From assembly GCA_001970955.1 (NCBI GenBank), contig MPUH01000101.1:1-64000 (forward strand): 64,000 nt of DNA, given 5' to 3'. How positions within the stretch are numbered: the first letter of the stretch is position 1; every line of letters starts with the position of its first letter. Both the position numbers and the translations under genes were made by a program. Positions 1 to 9,414 of the stretch are shown here, piece after piece. The DNA is from Stentor coeruleus. Lineage: Eukaryota > Ciliophora > Heterotrichea > Heterotrichida > Stentoridae. The notes beneath the pieces were generated by a model that worked only from the letters and a program-made list of their open reading frames with translations, did no database searches and was not told where the DNA came from.

Positions 1-121
1 TTAGTTGGGCTTTAGTGAAGCTAAGTTTTGTTGTAGGAAGAAGATGATAGGGTGTTGTGAAATAGGATTATTTATTGGAATTTGGAAATTAAATGTAATA
101 ATTTATGTCTAGGTTTTATAA

Positions 122-221
122 AAATAATAGAATATATTTAAAATCTAAGATTTTTTCTTGTGGAGATTGGGAAATAATAGAATATATTTAAAATCTAAGA
201 TTTTTTCTTGTGGAGATTGGG
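122..221. repeat. perfect 50-bp tandem duplication
   Basis: Bases 122-171 are repeated exactly at 172-221. The unit begins aaataatagaatat and ends ggagattggg. It lies in non-coding DNA. It may be a real micro-duplication or an assembly overlap like others in this window. Confidence 0.9.
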
Positions 222-910
222 ATTGAAAATTCGATTTTGTGATAAAGTCCGGAAATTATTAATTTTTGTTTTATTATTGTGGTAGTTGGGAAAAATAATT
301 TATTTTGTTATTAAATATATTTAACTGATTTGCATTCTGGAATTTTTATGTTGTTATTTTGTTTGTGTAATAAATTTAGGAATTTTAGTGGTGAAATCAT
401 AAGGATGATGATATTTATGATGTTTTTAAGTGTTTTAGGTTTTTTAGGTTTTTTGGTAAAATTTCAGTTTTTAAAGATGCATATATTAGAGAAAGGAAAG
501 ATTTTATGTTTTTAGGGCTAAATAAGGGATGAATTTGAGAATTAGGGGGGAACCAAAAATGAAATCTACTAAAAATTCTATAATCTATAAAGTAAAAATC
601 ACTAATTATTACAATATTATAAAGCCACAAAATAAAAATCACAAATTATTAAAATATTACATCCACAGTAAAACTAACAAATTACAGTTAGCCACCACAA
701 TTTTATATGACTATCATTCAGCATTATACATAAAATTATCTTAACACACAAATTTTACACCTTTTCACAAGCAATCATATACTAAAAACTCATTTTTTAA
801 TAAAAAATCCTATAATTTCCATAAAACCAAAAACCCATTCTTTAAATTCATAAACAAAAATTATCATATCCCATCTATAACAAAATCCTTTTTTCTATAT
901 AATCATATAT

Positions 911-1144
911 TTTAATCAATCAAATCATCTTATAAATAACCAAATCTCAAAATCTTAATCCAACCTTTTTTTAACAATTTTTCTTATCTTGTTTATTCAA
1001 TCTTTCTATTAATCCTCATAATCATANCTTTAATCAATCAAATCATCTTATAAATAACCAAATCTCAAAATCTTAATCCGACCTTTTTTTAACAATTTTT
1101 CTTATCTTGTTTATTCAATCTTTCTATTAATCCTCATAATCATA
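911..1144. repeat. 116-bp direct duplication joined at an N (1027)
   Basis: Bases 911-1026 recur at 1029-1144, offset 118, with one visible difference (ccaacc against ccgacc). A single N stands at 1027 between the copies. The arrangement looks like two contig ends that overlap but were joined with a placeholder base. It is probably one locus counted twice. Confidence 0.85.
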
Positions 1145-1250
1145 GTTATTATTAATCTTAAACTACAGTTAAAGTTTGAAAAATGTAACAATAAAAAGAT
1201 ATTATCGGACATATTTTTTTTCGATATAATTATATATTTGAATATTTGAT

Positions 1251-1421
1251 ATGAACAGAACGAGACAAAACAGAGGGTTTTATCCACGATACCAAAATGC
1301 AAAGCCCCCTAAGACAATATACACAGGAGATATTTTCCCAGGAGTATCTATGATAGCCCCAGATCCTAAAACTTTCCCTTTGCCACCTCAGGAATGGTTT
1401 CAACTTTCAGGACAAAGTTAA
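1251..1421 (+). CDS. PNRC/Edc1-like short proline-rich protein, candidate decapping activator
   Basis: A 56-aa protein starting at the ATG at 1251 and ending in TAA. It holds YTGDIF (residues 24-29) followed after 13 residues by PLPPQEWF (43-50). This order matches the known activator motif of yeast Edc1/Edc2 and animal PNRC proteins: a YAGxxF segment that binds across Dcp1-Dcp2, followed by a proline-rich segment that docks on the Dcp1 EVH1 domain. The first motif has T in place of A. If the match is real, the protein would stimulate mRNA cap removal in the cytoplasm. The upstream DNA is C-rich, as before other plus-strand genes here. The gene is very short and the assignment rests on motif order only. 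No intron is needed. Confidence 0.6.
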   Translation: MNRTRQNRGFYPRYQNAKPPKTIYTGDIFPGVSMIAPDPKTFPLPPQEWFQLSGQS

Positions 1422-1946
1422 TTTAATTTAATTATTGTTCTAACATAGAATCAGTATAGCTTGAATATTTATATATTTTTCTTATTTTATATAAGTTACA
1501 GTTTTGATTAGTTGGTTTGCTTGTAAATTCGTTAAAATACTTAAATAATAAAATATAGTTTAAAAGATGGAAAAATCAGATAGTTTTGAAGTTAGTTGGT
1601 GTTTAATAGTTAAAAAATACTATAAATATACGAAATTAGATTTTTAGTAAATCACTGTTAGCATTTTATACTTTTTAAGATATCCAAAGTTTTTAAGAAT
1701 ATTCGCCTAGCTATCTTGAAGTAATTTTGGATAAATGAATTCTTCATCAACAAATCCATATCTAAAATTCAAAACATATTATATTTAACACTTTTCTTGA
1801 AAAAGCGCATACAAGCCTAAATTTTTATATATGAAAAATAAAATCTTTAAAACTCTTCATTCACAACAACAAAAAATACTTTCCCTAAGCATTCAACAAA
1901 ATCACATACTTCCACACAATTTCCAATAATTCGTCAAATAATTAAT
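1422..1946. other. intergenic, no gene seen
   Basis: AT-rich DNA. It is mildly G-rich after the small gene and turns C-rich and G-poor from about 1740 up to the start at 1947, as expected for a 5' flank. No RNA gene or repeat is visible. Confidence 0.6.
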
Positions 1947-2879
1947 ATGAGCAAAGAACACCTATTTTTTCAAAGCAAAATCATAGGGCTCAAAGATAAA
2001 TCAAGAAAATCCCGTTTTGACAAAGAAAAAAACATATTTGGCTACCTAGACTATATAAAACAACTAAACACAGCCAAAAGGGAAAACCAAGGAATCAAAG
2101 ATGAAATGAAAAAGCTCAACAGATCATTAGGCAAACTAATAAAGTCCTATAAATCCTATAAAAACAAAAGTTCCTTAACACCAAAAGAATATACTGAAGA
2201 AGACCTTAATAAAAAAATCCAATCAACTGACTATTTAGTTCAAAAGTATCTTAAAGAAATTGAAGATATAAAATATCGATCAAGCACTCCTGAAACACAA
2301 GAAAAACTTATACTTCATACTGATATTGTTAATTTACAAGAAGAATTAAAAGCTTTAGAATCAGAAAATACACTTTTATCTAAATCACAAAGTCATTTTA
2401 AAAGTATATCTCCTTTGTATAAAAGTGAAGAAAAAGTATTAGCGAAAGAACTACTACAACTAAAAGAGAAACAAAGGGAACTTGAAGGGATTATAAAGGA
2501 AGATGAGAAGATTATTAAAAAACTTCAAAAAAATGCTGAGAAGGCTAAGAAGAACCAAGATACTAATGAAAATGAAAATGAAGAAAAAAAGGAATATATT
2601 GACTTTAGGGAGAAAATTGAAGTAATGAAGACGAAGATTTCTAAGTTGGAGGAAATAAAAAAAAATGATGAGGCTGCATGGAAAACTAAAATACAAGAAT
2701 TGACTACGAATATAGAGACTAAGAAATCAGAGGTTTTGGAACTAGAAGAGATTTTTAAAAATAAAGATAGATACTGCAGGGTTAAAAAAATGCAAATTAA
2801 GGCACAGCAGAGGAAGAATCGTGTTGCTGGGCAGTTGAAATCGGCAGAAAGTGATGAAAGTGATGTTTCTAAGGATTAA
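1947..2879 (+). CDS. Lys/Glu-rich coiled-coil protein
   Basis: A 310-aa protein, ATG start at 1947, TAA stop. Almost the whole length is charged helix rich in K, E, Q and L with heptad-like spacing; a short basic head (KDKSRKSRFDKEKNIFGYLD) precedes the coil. No enzymatic domain, membrane segment or signal peptide is visible. The C-terminus is basic (around residues 280-300) and then acidic/Ser-rich. Such proteins are usually structural parts of basal bodies, cilia or cortex in ciliates, but that role is inferred only from composition. I do not recognise a specific family. Confidence 0.8.
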   Translation: MSKEHLFFQSKIIGLKDKSRKSRFDKEKNIFGYLDYIKQLNTAKRENQGIKDEMKKLNRSLGKLIKSYKSYKNKSSLTPKEYTEEDLNKKIQSTDYLVQKYLKEIEDIKYRSSTPETQEKLILHTDIVNLQEELKALESENTLLSKSQSHFKSISPLYKSEEKVLAKELLQLKEKQRELEGIIKEDEKIIKKLQKNAEKAKKNQDTNENENEEKKEYIDFREKIEVMKTKISKLEEIKKNDEAAWKTKIQELTTNIETKKSEVLELEEIFKNKDRYCRVKKMQIKAQQRKNRVAGQLKSAESDESDVSKD

Positions 2880-3002
2880 TTAAATGAATTGATGCTATAA
2901 TCTGTCAAAATTCAGATAAAGTTTATATCTAAATTCTATTGTATAGATGTAAAATTGTGTTAATATCATAAGCTTTTGATTTTAATTTACTAAACATTAA
3001 TC

Positions 3003-4145
3003 TTATTTGCTAAGTTTATTTTCCATTTCAAATAGTAAGCGGTCAAGGCTTGTTATCCACCTATTGTGTTTTTCTCTAAGCTTTCTTATATTTTTATTTT
3101 CTTCAATACTTAACCTTGCTGATTTGTCAAATCCAAAAAAAGGCAAGATAAGTAATTCATTATATATAATTAAACCCAAGGATATAAAACAACTTCCAAT
3201 TATCTGCAAATAATAAAACTCTCTTATTTGACCCAATGCTAAAATGACAATTAAACTAACAATAACAACTCTAGCTGAATTTACAGTACAAAAAGCTAAA
3301 GACTCTGTTATTTTAAGCATCCTATTCATACAATAGTTAAAAAAACTCCAGTCAATTACTAAAAGTACCATATAAAAAAGCATCAAATGATATTTTAATA
3401 AATGTTCAGTTGGTGCAATAAAACTTGAATTATTTGTATACTTTTTTGTCACTTCATAAATTGGGTAATAACATATTCCACATAAAGCCATTCCCGATAC
3501 CCCTTTTATAATATTTATCTCAGCTGGATCAGCATTTTGTTTCCAAATGAAGTATTCGATTAAAATAATATTTAGCGATTGGAACAATTCTGCCAGAAGC
3601 ATTAAACTCATGTAAGATATATTTTGATTAACTTCATCAGATGATGCTAAATAATTCCCTATGATTGAAAGTGCTATTCCTGATATATAAATAAACATCC
3701 CAATCCATTGATGTTTATAAGGTTTCCTTTTTTGTATTAAAATACGATATAATAAAACATAAATTGTTACCGTCATTTTCATACACACAAAATCAGAGGG
3801 ATGCAATTTTATCATGCAATAGTTTTCTATAATAGTACTTGTAAAATCTAAAACCATAGATAAAATGTATATACTTTTCCCAACTCTCTCTGAAAAATTT
3901 TTTTTTAAAGGTTCATTATTATACGAACTACCTACTGATGTAGATCTTTTTCTGCATAGAAGTTTTGGGAGAAAAATTATAATATTTAGCATTTCTCCAA
4001 TAAACATCATAAAAGTTTGAAATAAAGGGTATGAGAAATCATTACTTGGGCCTAAAGTTGATAATAATGTGCTTAATGTCCCAAACACTACAACTCCTGC
4101 TGTTAGAAGGTATTTAACTTTTTTATAAGTCCTTTCTTCCATCAT
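3003..4145 (-). CDS. SLC35F6-like drug/metabolite superfamily transporter
   Basis: A 380-aa multi-pass membrane protein with about ten hydrophobic segments. The start is the first of two adjacent ATG codons at 4145. The N-terminal segment has the pattern GTLSTLLS...PLFQTFMMFIGE, close to the GS/TxNTLxAK...HPFLQxxxMFLGE pattern of animal SLC35F6 (C2orf18), a lysosomal/mitochondrial member of the nucleotide-sugar transporter family. Further matching stretches are the second-half loop W.G...I.G....G and the ...FQSLNIILIEYFIWK helix, which parallels the family's 'Q.VLEEKF..K'. The substrate is unknown. The C-terminal tail is charged and cytosolic-like. Family placement is fairly secure; the exact subfamily is less so. 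Confidence 0.75.
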   Translation of the reverse strand: MMEERTYKKVKYLLTAGVVVFGTLSTLLSTLGPSNDFSYPLFQTFMMFIGEMLNIIIFLPKLLCRKRSTSVGSSYNNEPLKKNFSERVGKSIYILSMVLDFTSTIIENYCMIKLHPSDFVCMKMTVTIYVLLYRILIQKRKPYKHQWIGMFIYISGIALSIIGNYLASSDEVNQNISYMSLMLLAELFQSLNIILIEYFIWKQNADPAEINIIKGVSGMALCGICYYPIYEVTKKYTNNSSFIAPTEHLLKYHLMLFYMVLLVIDWSFFNYCMNRMLKITESLAFCTVNSARVVIVSLIVILALGQIREFYYLQIIGSCFISLGLIIYNELLILPFFGFDKSARLSIEENKNIRKLREKHNRWITSLDRLLFEMENKLSK

Positions 4146-4605
4146 TTTATATTATTAGATGACATTTAGATAAGAAAATTTTTAATGAAGGGTTTTAGGG
4201 TAAGATTTTTTTAATGATTTAAAGGGTTTTATTTTTTGGGAAAAAATTGGACTCTGGAGAAATTATTAAAGGGTGAGAGATTGGCAGGAAATTGTAGAAA
4301 ATGCTTGAGTTCGGATTTTGAAGATAAGAAAAGATAGTTAAAGTGTTAGATTTTATAGTAAGATATTATTAAGGAGAGAAAAATATGTTATAGGAATATT
4401 GATTTAGTGTATAAGGTGTAAACTAAAATTTTATATACATCCTAAAAGTACTAATATTTCATTATAACTATAAAAAAAAAATCAAAAACTTTGTAATTAA
4501 CAATAATCTAATAACATCCTTTAATTCTTACTTTTCTTTTCGATTATAACAAAATATAATCTCCTTCTAAATACCTTCCCCAAAAAAACTAAAATATAAC
4601 TCTTA
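4146..4605. other. intergenic between two minus-strand genes
   Basis: On the plus strand, bases 4146-4420 are G-rich (5' flank of the transporter gene on the minus strand) and 4430-4605 are C-rich and G-poor (3' flank of the next minus-strand gene). No gene or repeat is seen. Confidence 0.6.
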
Positions 4606-5631
4606 TTATTTATTATTACCAAAATTAACTTCACCCGTATTGCCCAAATTACTAATCTCAGCATTACTACCCTCATTACCTTTTTCAATTAATTCCATAG
4701 CTTTACAAAACTCTTCAAAATTAAGACTTTCTCCCGATTGTTTAATCTCTTCAACAATCTTCCCAACCTGTTTATAAACCTCATCACTAATTTTACCCTT
4801 AACAACCGTATTTTTTGTTATAAATCCCTTACTATTCGGTCCTAGCATCCTAAACATTTTCCTTAACTCTTGTACCTTAATCTTATTCAAATACTCACTT
4901 TTCTGTATTTTCACAGGAGAAACTCCTGCATTTCTCTTCCCAACATTAGGCTGAAAAGTATAAATTTCTTTAAATCTACATATTTCTTACATTCGATCAT
5001 TTTTCATCTCAAGTTTCTGTCTGATTTTCTTGGCACTATAAAAAAGTTCAATACATTTATCATCCCCTTGTTTTTTATCATTACTTTTCCCTCTAACTCT
5101 ATTAATTTTCGGCTTAAATGTACAAAAACTTTTCTCATCAAGGATTTTCTGGTTTTTTTTCCTTGTAAAACCTGTATTAGGTGTTTGTGCTCTACTAGTA
5201 TAAGTGTTTATTTTAGGTTTAAATGTTAAATTTTTCATTTCAAGTTCCAACATATTTTGTTTTTCTATTTCGATCATATATTCAACTTTTTGCTTCATCA
5301 TAAGTCCTTTTGTGTAGAGAAATTCCCCATAGTTTTTTTTTGGATTTGGAATTTGAGTGAAATTTATAGTGTTACTTAAGGTTTTTGCATGGGAGGTTAT
5401 TGTAGAAATATCTGTTATTGTATTTGCTAACTCTTCTTGGATGTATATGTCGATATTATCTTCTATGAGTTTTATGAGTAATTTTTTGGATTCGGCAGGG
5501 AGGTTGTGTGATTTACAGAAGGATTCAGCAATTTCTTCTGGCTCATCATTTTCGAAGATGGCTAGGTCTGAGCTTCGGGTGCTGTCGATTTTGATGTTTA
5601 GGATTAAAATTGGTTTTGGGATTTTTTCCAT
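4606..5631 (-). CDS. FKPKIN-repeat protein with C-terminal EF-hand-like region (one 15-nt intron)
   Basis: Two minus-strand frames join when the 15-nt intron at 4976-4990 (gtaagaaatatgtag) is removed, giving 336 aa. Start ATG at 5631, stop TAA. The N-terminal 70 residues form a compact alpha/beta-looking module with EPEEIAESFCKSHNLP, a pattern I have seen at the start of protist cytoskeletal proteins but cannot name. The middle has three short repeats, LTFKPKIN, CTFKPKIN and YTFQPNVG, typical of ciliate and trypanosome axoneme/cortex proteins. The C-terminal 90 residues (ELRKMFRMLGPNSKGFIT...NFEEFCKAMELI) look like a degenerate EF-hand pair. Function unknown; a Ca-responsive cytoskeletal role is inference. 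Confidence 0.8.
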
Positions 5632-6021
5632 TAATATTATTTCGAATAGAATTTTTGTAGGTTTTTGGGGTGGATTGGGTTGTGATATTTTAGAGAGGTT
5701 TTTGAATGATTAAAGGGTAATTTTGATGAGGTGATTTTTGATAATTTTAGTTTAAGGATTAGTTTTTTTTTAAGATTTTAATTTTATATAGTTTAGAAAT
5801 ATAGTGAATGCATTGTTTATAGAAATGTGAACTTTTAGGCTAGGATGATTTAAGAATTTTAAAAGGAATAAAAACAGAATGTGGTTGAGTCAGCAAAAAA
5901 ATAAGCACTTGTCATAAACCCAAAATCATACTTCAACTACAGGAACTATACCTAAATAGCCCACAAAATGGAAAATTTTCTTTAAACTTAATGTTTAATA
6001 CTAGCAGTTTATATTATAATC
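5632..6021. promoter_or_regulatory. divergent intergenic region
   Basis: 390 nt between two genes that face away from each other, so it must hold both 5' flanks. The left part is G-rich on the plus strand (5' flank of the minus gene); the part near 5900-6021 is C-richer. No recognisable element beyond AT-rich runs was found. Confidence 0.5.
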
Positions 6022-7698
6022 ATGAGGACTAAGACGTTTGATGAAACTACAATGAAAAGACTTGCTACTGGATATACCAACTTCTCTTCAAGTATCAATG
6101 CACAAACTAGATATAAAGTGATCTCTGAAACTAAGCCATTACTAGATGCTCAAGCAAAATGTAAAGAAATTTGGCAAGCACTACAAATAGCTGATTATAA
6201 AAAAGAAGGCACTTTAAACGATGCTGCTTTGAAAATTTTGATGGACAGACAAGGAAAAAACCTCGCTGAGCTTTTGCTTGTGAAAAACGTTGAAGACATA
6301 CTTGATTTACTTGATGAAGATGAAGACGGTTTTTTAAATGAAGACGAGCAAATCATGATTTTCTCAACAATTAAAGAAAGAATGCAGATTTGTTCAAATG
6401 ATTTATGTAGGATTCACGAATATGGACTCTTTAAGGATATTATGAAAGGGATAAGATTATTAGAAGATGATATCAACTCTTATCAAAAAATCCTTCGAGC
6501 CCGTAACCAAAAAAAAGAACTTACAGCCTATCACGAGATCGGCGAGGAACGTCTAAAAAAGTTCATCTCAGAATGGGAACAGAAATTCGAAGACTTTGAA
6601 AACGAATGCCAACAACGTATGCAAGATCTTGTCGATATTCACTCCAAACAATTCGAAGACCTAAACGCTGAATTAGAACAAGACACAGACATTTTAAAGT
6701 AAAATCCACATAGAATAAAACCCAAACCAATACTCAAAACTTTACAAGTAAAAGAACGTCTTGTTGCTGTAAACGAAAGATATGGCGNCATCTCAGAATG
6801 GGAACAGAAATTCGAAGACTTTGAAAACGAATGCCAACAACGTATGCAAGATCTTGTCGATATTCACTTCAAACAATTCGAAGACCTAAACGCTGAATTA
6901 GAACAAGACACAGACATTTTAAAGTAAAATCCACATAGAATAAAACCTAAACCAATACTCAAAACTTTACAAGTAAAAGAACGTCTTGTTGCTGTAAACG
7001 AAAGATATGGCGAGGCTCAAACAATAAGAAATGAACTAAAACATTTAGAAATCCAAGAGCAAAATCGTGTTGAGAACCTAATATTAACTGAAAAAGAAAA
7101 AAGAAGAAAAAAACTTAAGAAAAAACAAGAAAAGGAAATCGAGTTTGCCATGCTTAAAAACAAAGCTGCGTATAACAAAATGCTTATAAGAAAAGAGCAA
7201 GAAAGGGCAAAAGTCGATAAACAGATAAAATTACATCTTAACGATATAACAAAAAGTCAGAATCTAGCAAGTTCTCTTGCTGACAAAATGGCGAAAACAA
7301 GAGATGAACTTCGTAGGAACAAATTCAAATCTAAAAAAGTGCAGGAATACCTTGGAGAAGCTCTTAATACAAACAAAAGGAGAAAAAGCACTGAAATTTT
7401 CCCTCATATAACTCAAACCACTGGGACCAAAGGCAAAATTGGTATCCAAAGTACAATCAGTAATTCAATCGGTTATCGATCTGTCTCACCACTCAAACTT
7501 ACCATAAACAACATAACAAAATTCAAAATAAAATCAGATCATCTCGGCAAAGATATCCCCGTCAACGTAGCCCCAGATTTCCTTAACAGTACAACTTCAT
7601 CAAATAAAGCTGGGAAAATTCTCCAACAATATGGAAAACATAACAAAGCTTTACCATCCTTAGGATCATTATATGATGATAATCTCATGATTATATAA
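6022..7698 (+). CDS. EF-hand and coiled-coil protein (frame interrupted by an assembly-type duplication)
   Basis: As written the gene is split, but it becomes one open frame of 478 aa if the 15-nt intron at 6699-6713 (gtaaaatccacatag) is removed and only one copy of the 6564-7012 duplication is kept (exons 6022-6698, 6714-6787, 7013-7698). An EF-hand loop with good Ca ligands, DEDEDGFLNEDE, lies at residues 98-109; a weaker EF-hand-like segment precedes it. After that the protein is a long charged coil, then a basic, Ser/Thr-rich tail. The stop TAA lies only 11 nt from the end of the facing minus-strand gene. A Ca-binding ciliary or cortical structural protein is likely but inferred. Confidence 0.8.
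6564..7012. repeat. 224-bp direct duplication joined at an N (6788)
   Basis: Bases 6564-6787 recur at 6789-7012 (offset 225) with a single N at 6788. Two visible differences separate the copies (cactcc/cacttc and acccaa/acctaa), which could be allelic. The duplicated block carries the end of exon 1, the 15-nt intron (second copy at 6924-6938) and the start of exon 2. Keeping one copy restores a continuous gene, so this is most simply two overlapping contig ends joined without collapsing. Confidence 0.9.
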
Positions 7699-7709
7699 CT
7701 ATTTTCTAA

Positions 7710-8954
7710 CTAAAATGGTGCATTTCTGTTATACCCAAATGATTGCCCTGAACCTTTTTTAACATTTTCAAATGGAACTGCAGATTTTGATAACTGGGGG
7801 GTTTTTGATTGACCATCACTACCAAAGAATTTTACCATGTTTTCTTCATATGAATTCACATTTGGAATACTTGAGCTGTTATTTTTAAGTATTTGTTGCC
7901 CACCTCTTTGTAGTGCAGCTTTTTCATCAATCATATTCCTATTAAATTTTTTTTCATTATCTGAGAGTTTATAATTCATCATCTGCATATCATTCCACAT
8001 AGTTTTTTGTGAAGATAAATCTTCAGAGTATTGAGCTTTGATCATTCTTTTTTGCATTTCTCTTTCTTGTTCGAGTTTTAAGCTTTCTTCTACTCTTCTT
8101 CTATGATCTTCAGCTTGTCTTTGTTGTTCATTTAAAGCTAATTGTCTTGTTCTTTCTTTTTCTTCTATTTGTTGTTTTAAAGTGTTGTTGTTATTTCTTA
8201 TGTTCATTTGTCTAAGATATTTTTCATATTCATCTTTTTGGGCAAGGAGGGAATTTTGTTCAGCAACGTTTTTTTCAATCCAATTCGCCCTTTCCATATC
8301 TTTGGTATCTCTGACCATATATTGGTTTAAGCGATCTGCATTGGATGTTTGATGTTCTGATAATTTTTGGTAATAATCACGGTAGTTTTGTTCACGTTGT
8401 TCTTCACGTACTTTGCGTTGACGTATAAGTTCCATATCGTATATTTTTTCTTGATTTTCTACTGACTTTTTTTGGTTTTCTTGTTCTCGTTTGAAATTAA
8501 GCACTTGCTGTTGCTCCATAGTCCATCTATCTCTTGCTTCTTTTTTTCTTCTTTCTTCGGATTCTAGCTCAGCTTTGACTCTGGATAAATGCTCTTGCTC
8601 TTCTCTGTATTTTCTTTCACGATTTTCTTGTTCTCTTTGTTTTATCATGTTCTGTTGAGTTAAGTAGTCATCAGCCATTTGCTTTTTAAGCTGGATTCCT
8701 TGCATTTTTTTCATATCTTCTTGTTGTTTAAAGTAGTTTACTCTTTGAGATACTTCTTGAGCTTCAACTTGTTTATAGGAAAGCTCATCTTTTTTTTGCA
8801 TATCTCGTAACTGCTGTTGAAACAGAAGATCTTTTCTATAGTCGTTTTTTTCTACAACACGGTTTTGACGATCTTCAACATCTCGTTGCTTGTTTAATTC
8901 TGATTGTTTTTGGATTATCATCCCCCATTCGTCAACCGGTCTTCGATAAGCCAT
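7710..8954 (-). CDS. Gln/Arg/Glu-rich coiled-coil protein
   Basis: A 414-aa protein, start ATG at 8954, stop TAG. Residues about 15-330 are an unbroken charged helix rich in Q, R, E and K, resembling trichohyalin-plectin-homology type proteins such as MNS1 and CFAP53 that line ciliary doublets, although I cannot align it to a named one. The N-terminus MAYRRPVDEWGMIIQKQSEL is distinctive. The last 80 residues are Ser/Asn/Pro-rich and disordered-looking. It converges on the EF-hand gene with an 11-nt gap, so the two 3' ends must overlap or be very short. No intron is required. Confidence 0.8.
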   Translation of the reverse strand: MAYRRPVDEWGMIIQKQSELNKQRDVEDRQNRVVEKNDYRKDLLFQQQLRDMQKKDELSYKQVEAQEVSQRVNYFKQQEDMKKMQGIQLKKQMADDYLTQQNMIKQREQENRERKYREEQEHLSRVKAELESEERRKKEARDRWTMEQQQVLNFKREQENQKKSVENQEKIYDMELIRQRKVREEQREQNYRDYYQKLSEHQTSNADRLNQYMVRDTKDMERANWIEKNVAEQNSLLAQKDEYEKYLRQMNIRNNNNTLKQQIEEKERTRQLALNEQQRQAEDHRRRVEESLKLEQEREMQKRMIKAQYSEDLSSQKTMWNDMQMMNYKLSDNEKKFNRNMIDEKAALQRGGQQILKNNSSSIPNVNSYEENMVKFFGSDGQSKTPQLSKSAVPFENVKKGSGQSFGYNRNAPF

Positions 8955-9414
8955 TTATTATCATATTTTTGTTGCTTGGATTGCTAGAAATTTGAACGTA
9001 AATTGATTATTTTGGGTTAGGAAGATAGTTTATAAGTATTAAATAAAGCTAATATAAATAATATAGTAAATGATTATAAAAAATTAGACTGTATTTAAGG
9101 TTTATTTATATAATAATTTGATATAATAAGGTGTTAATGACTTTATATGATTATATAACTATTAATATTATAATATTTGATATTCTTTATATACATATTC
9201 TTCTTTAAGTTTAAATTTTTATATATAAAATAATTACCCATCTCATCAAAAACAACATCGTAATTTTCCAACACTTTCCTATAATAATCATATAAATCAT
9301 CCTATTATCAATATAATAATATAAAATCCTAACACCTTAAACCTTATAAACACCACCTTACTTTTTTTATCCTAATCTTGCATATTAAAAGCTTATAAGA
9401 ATATCCGTTTAGAA
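8955..9414. promoter_or_regulatory. divergent intergenic region
   Basis: 460 nt between divergent genes. From about 9235 to 9414 the plus strand is C-rich and almost free of G (runs such as atcctaacaccttaaacc), the 5'-flank signature seen before other plus-strand starts. The left half is T/A-rich. No other element is visible. Confidence 0.55.

Larger units (their letters stand above)
1..1250. other. intergenic, flanks of two genes
   Basis: I see no convincing gene here. Bases 1-530 are T/G/A-rich with few C, the composition found after stop codons of plus-strand genes elsewhere in the window, so this is probably the 3' flank of a plus-strand gene to the left. Bases 560-1110 are C/A/T-rich with few G, the composition found before plus-strand starts, which fits the small gene at 1251. 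Short open frames at 330-515, 415-642 and 529-744 are low-complexity and are not counted as genes. Confidence 0.6.

Noticed and set aside
330-744. Three small overlapping open frames near the left edge
   Set aside because: Low-complexity, begin partly at TTG, lie in opposite strands over the same DNA, and fit the flank composition rather than coding sequence.
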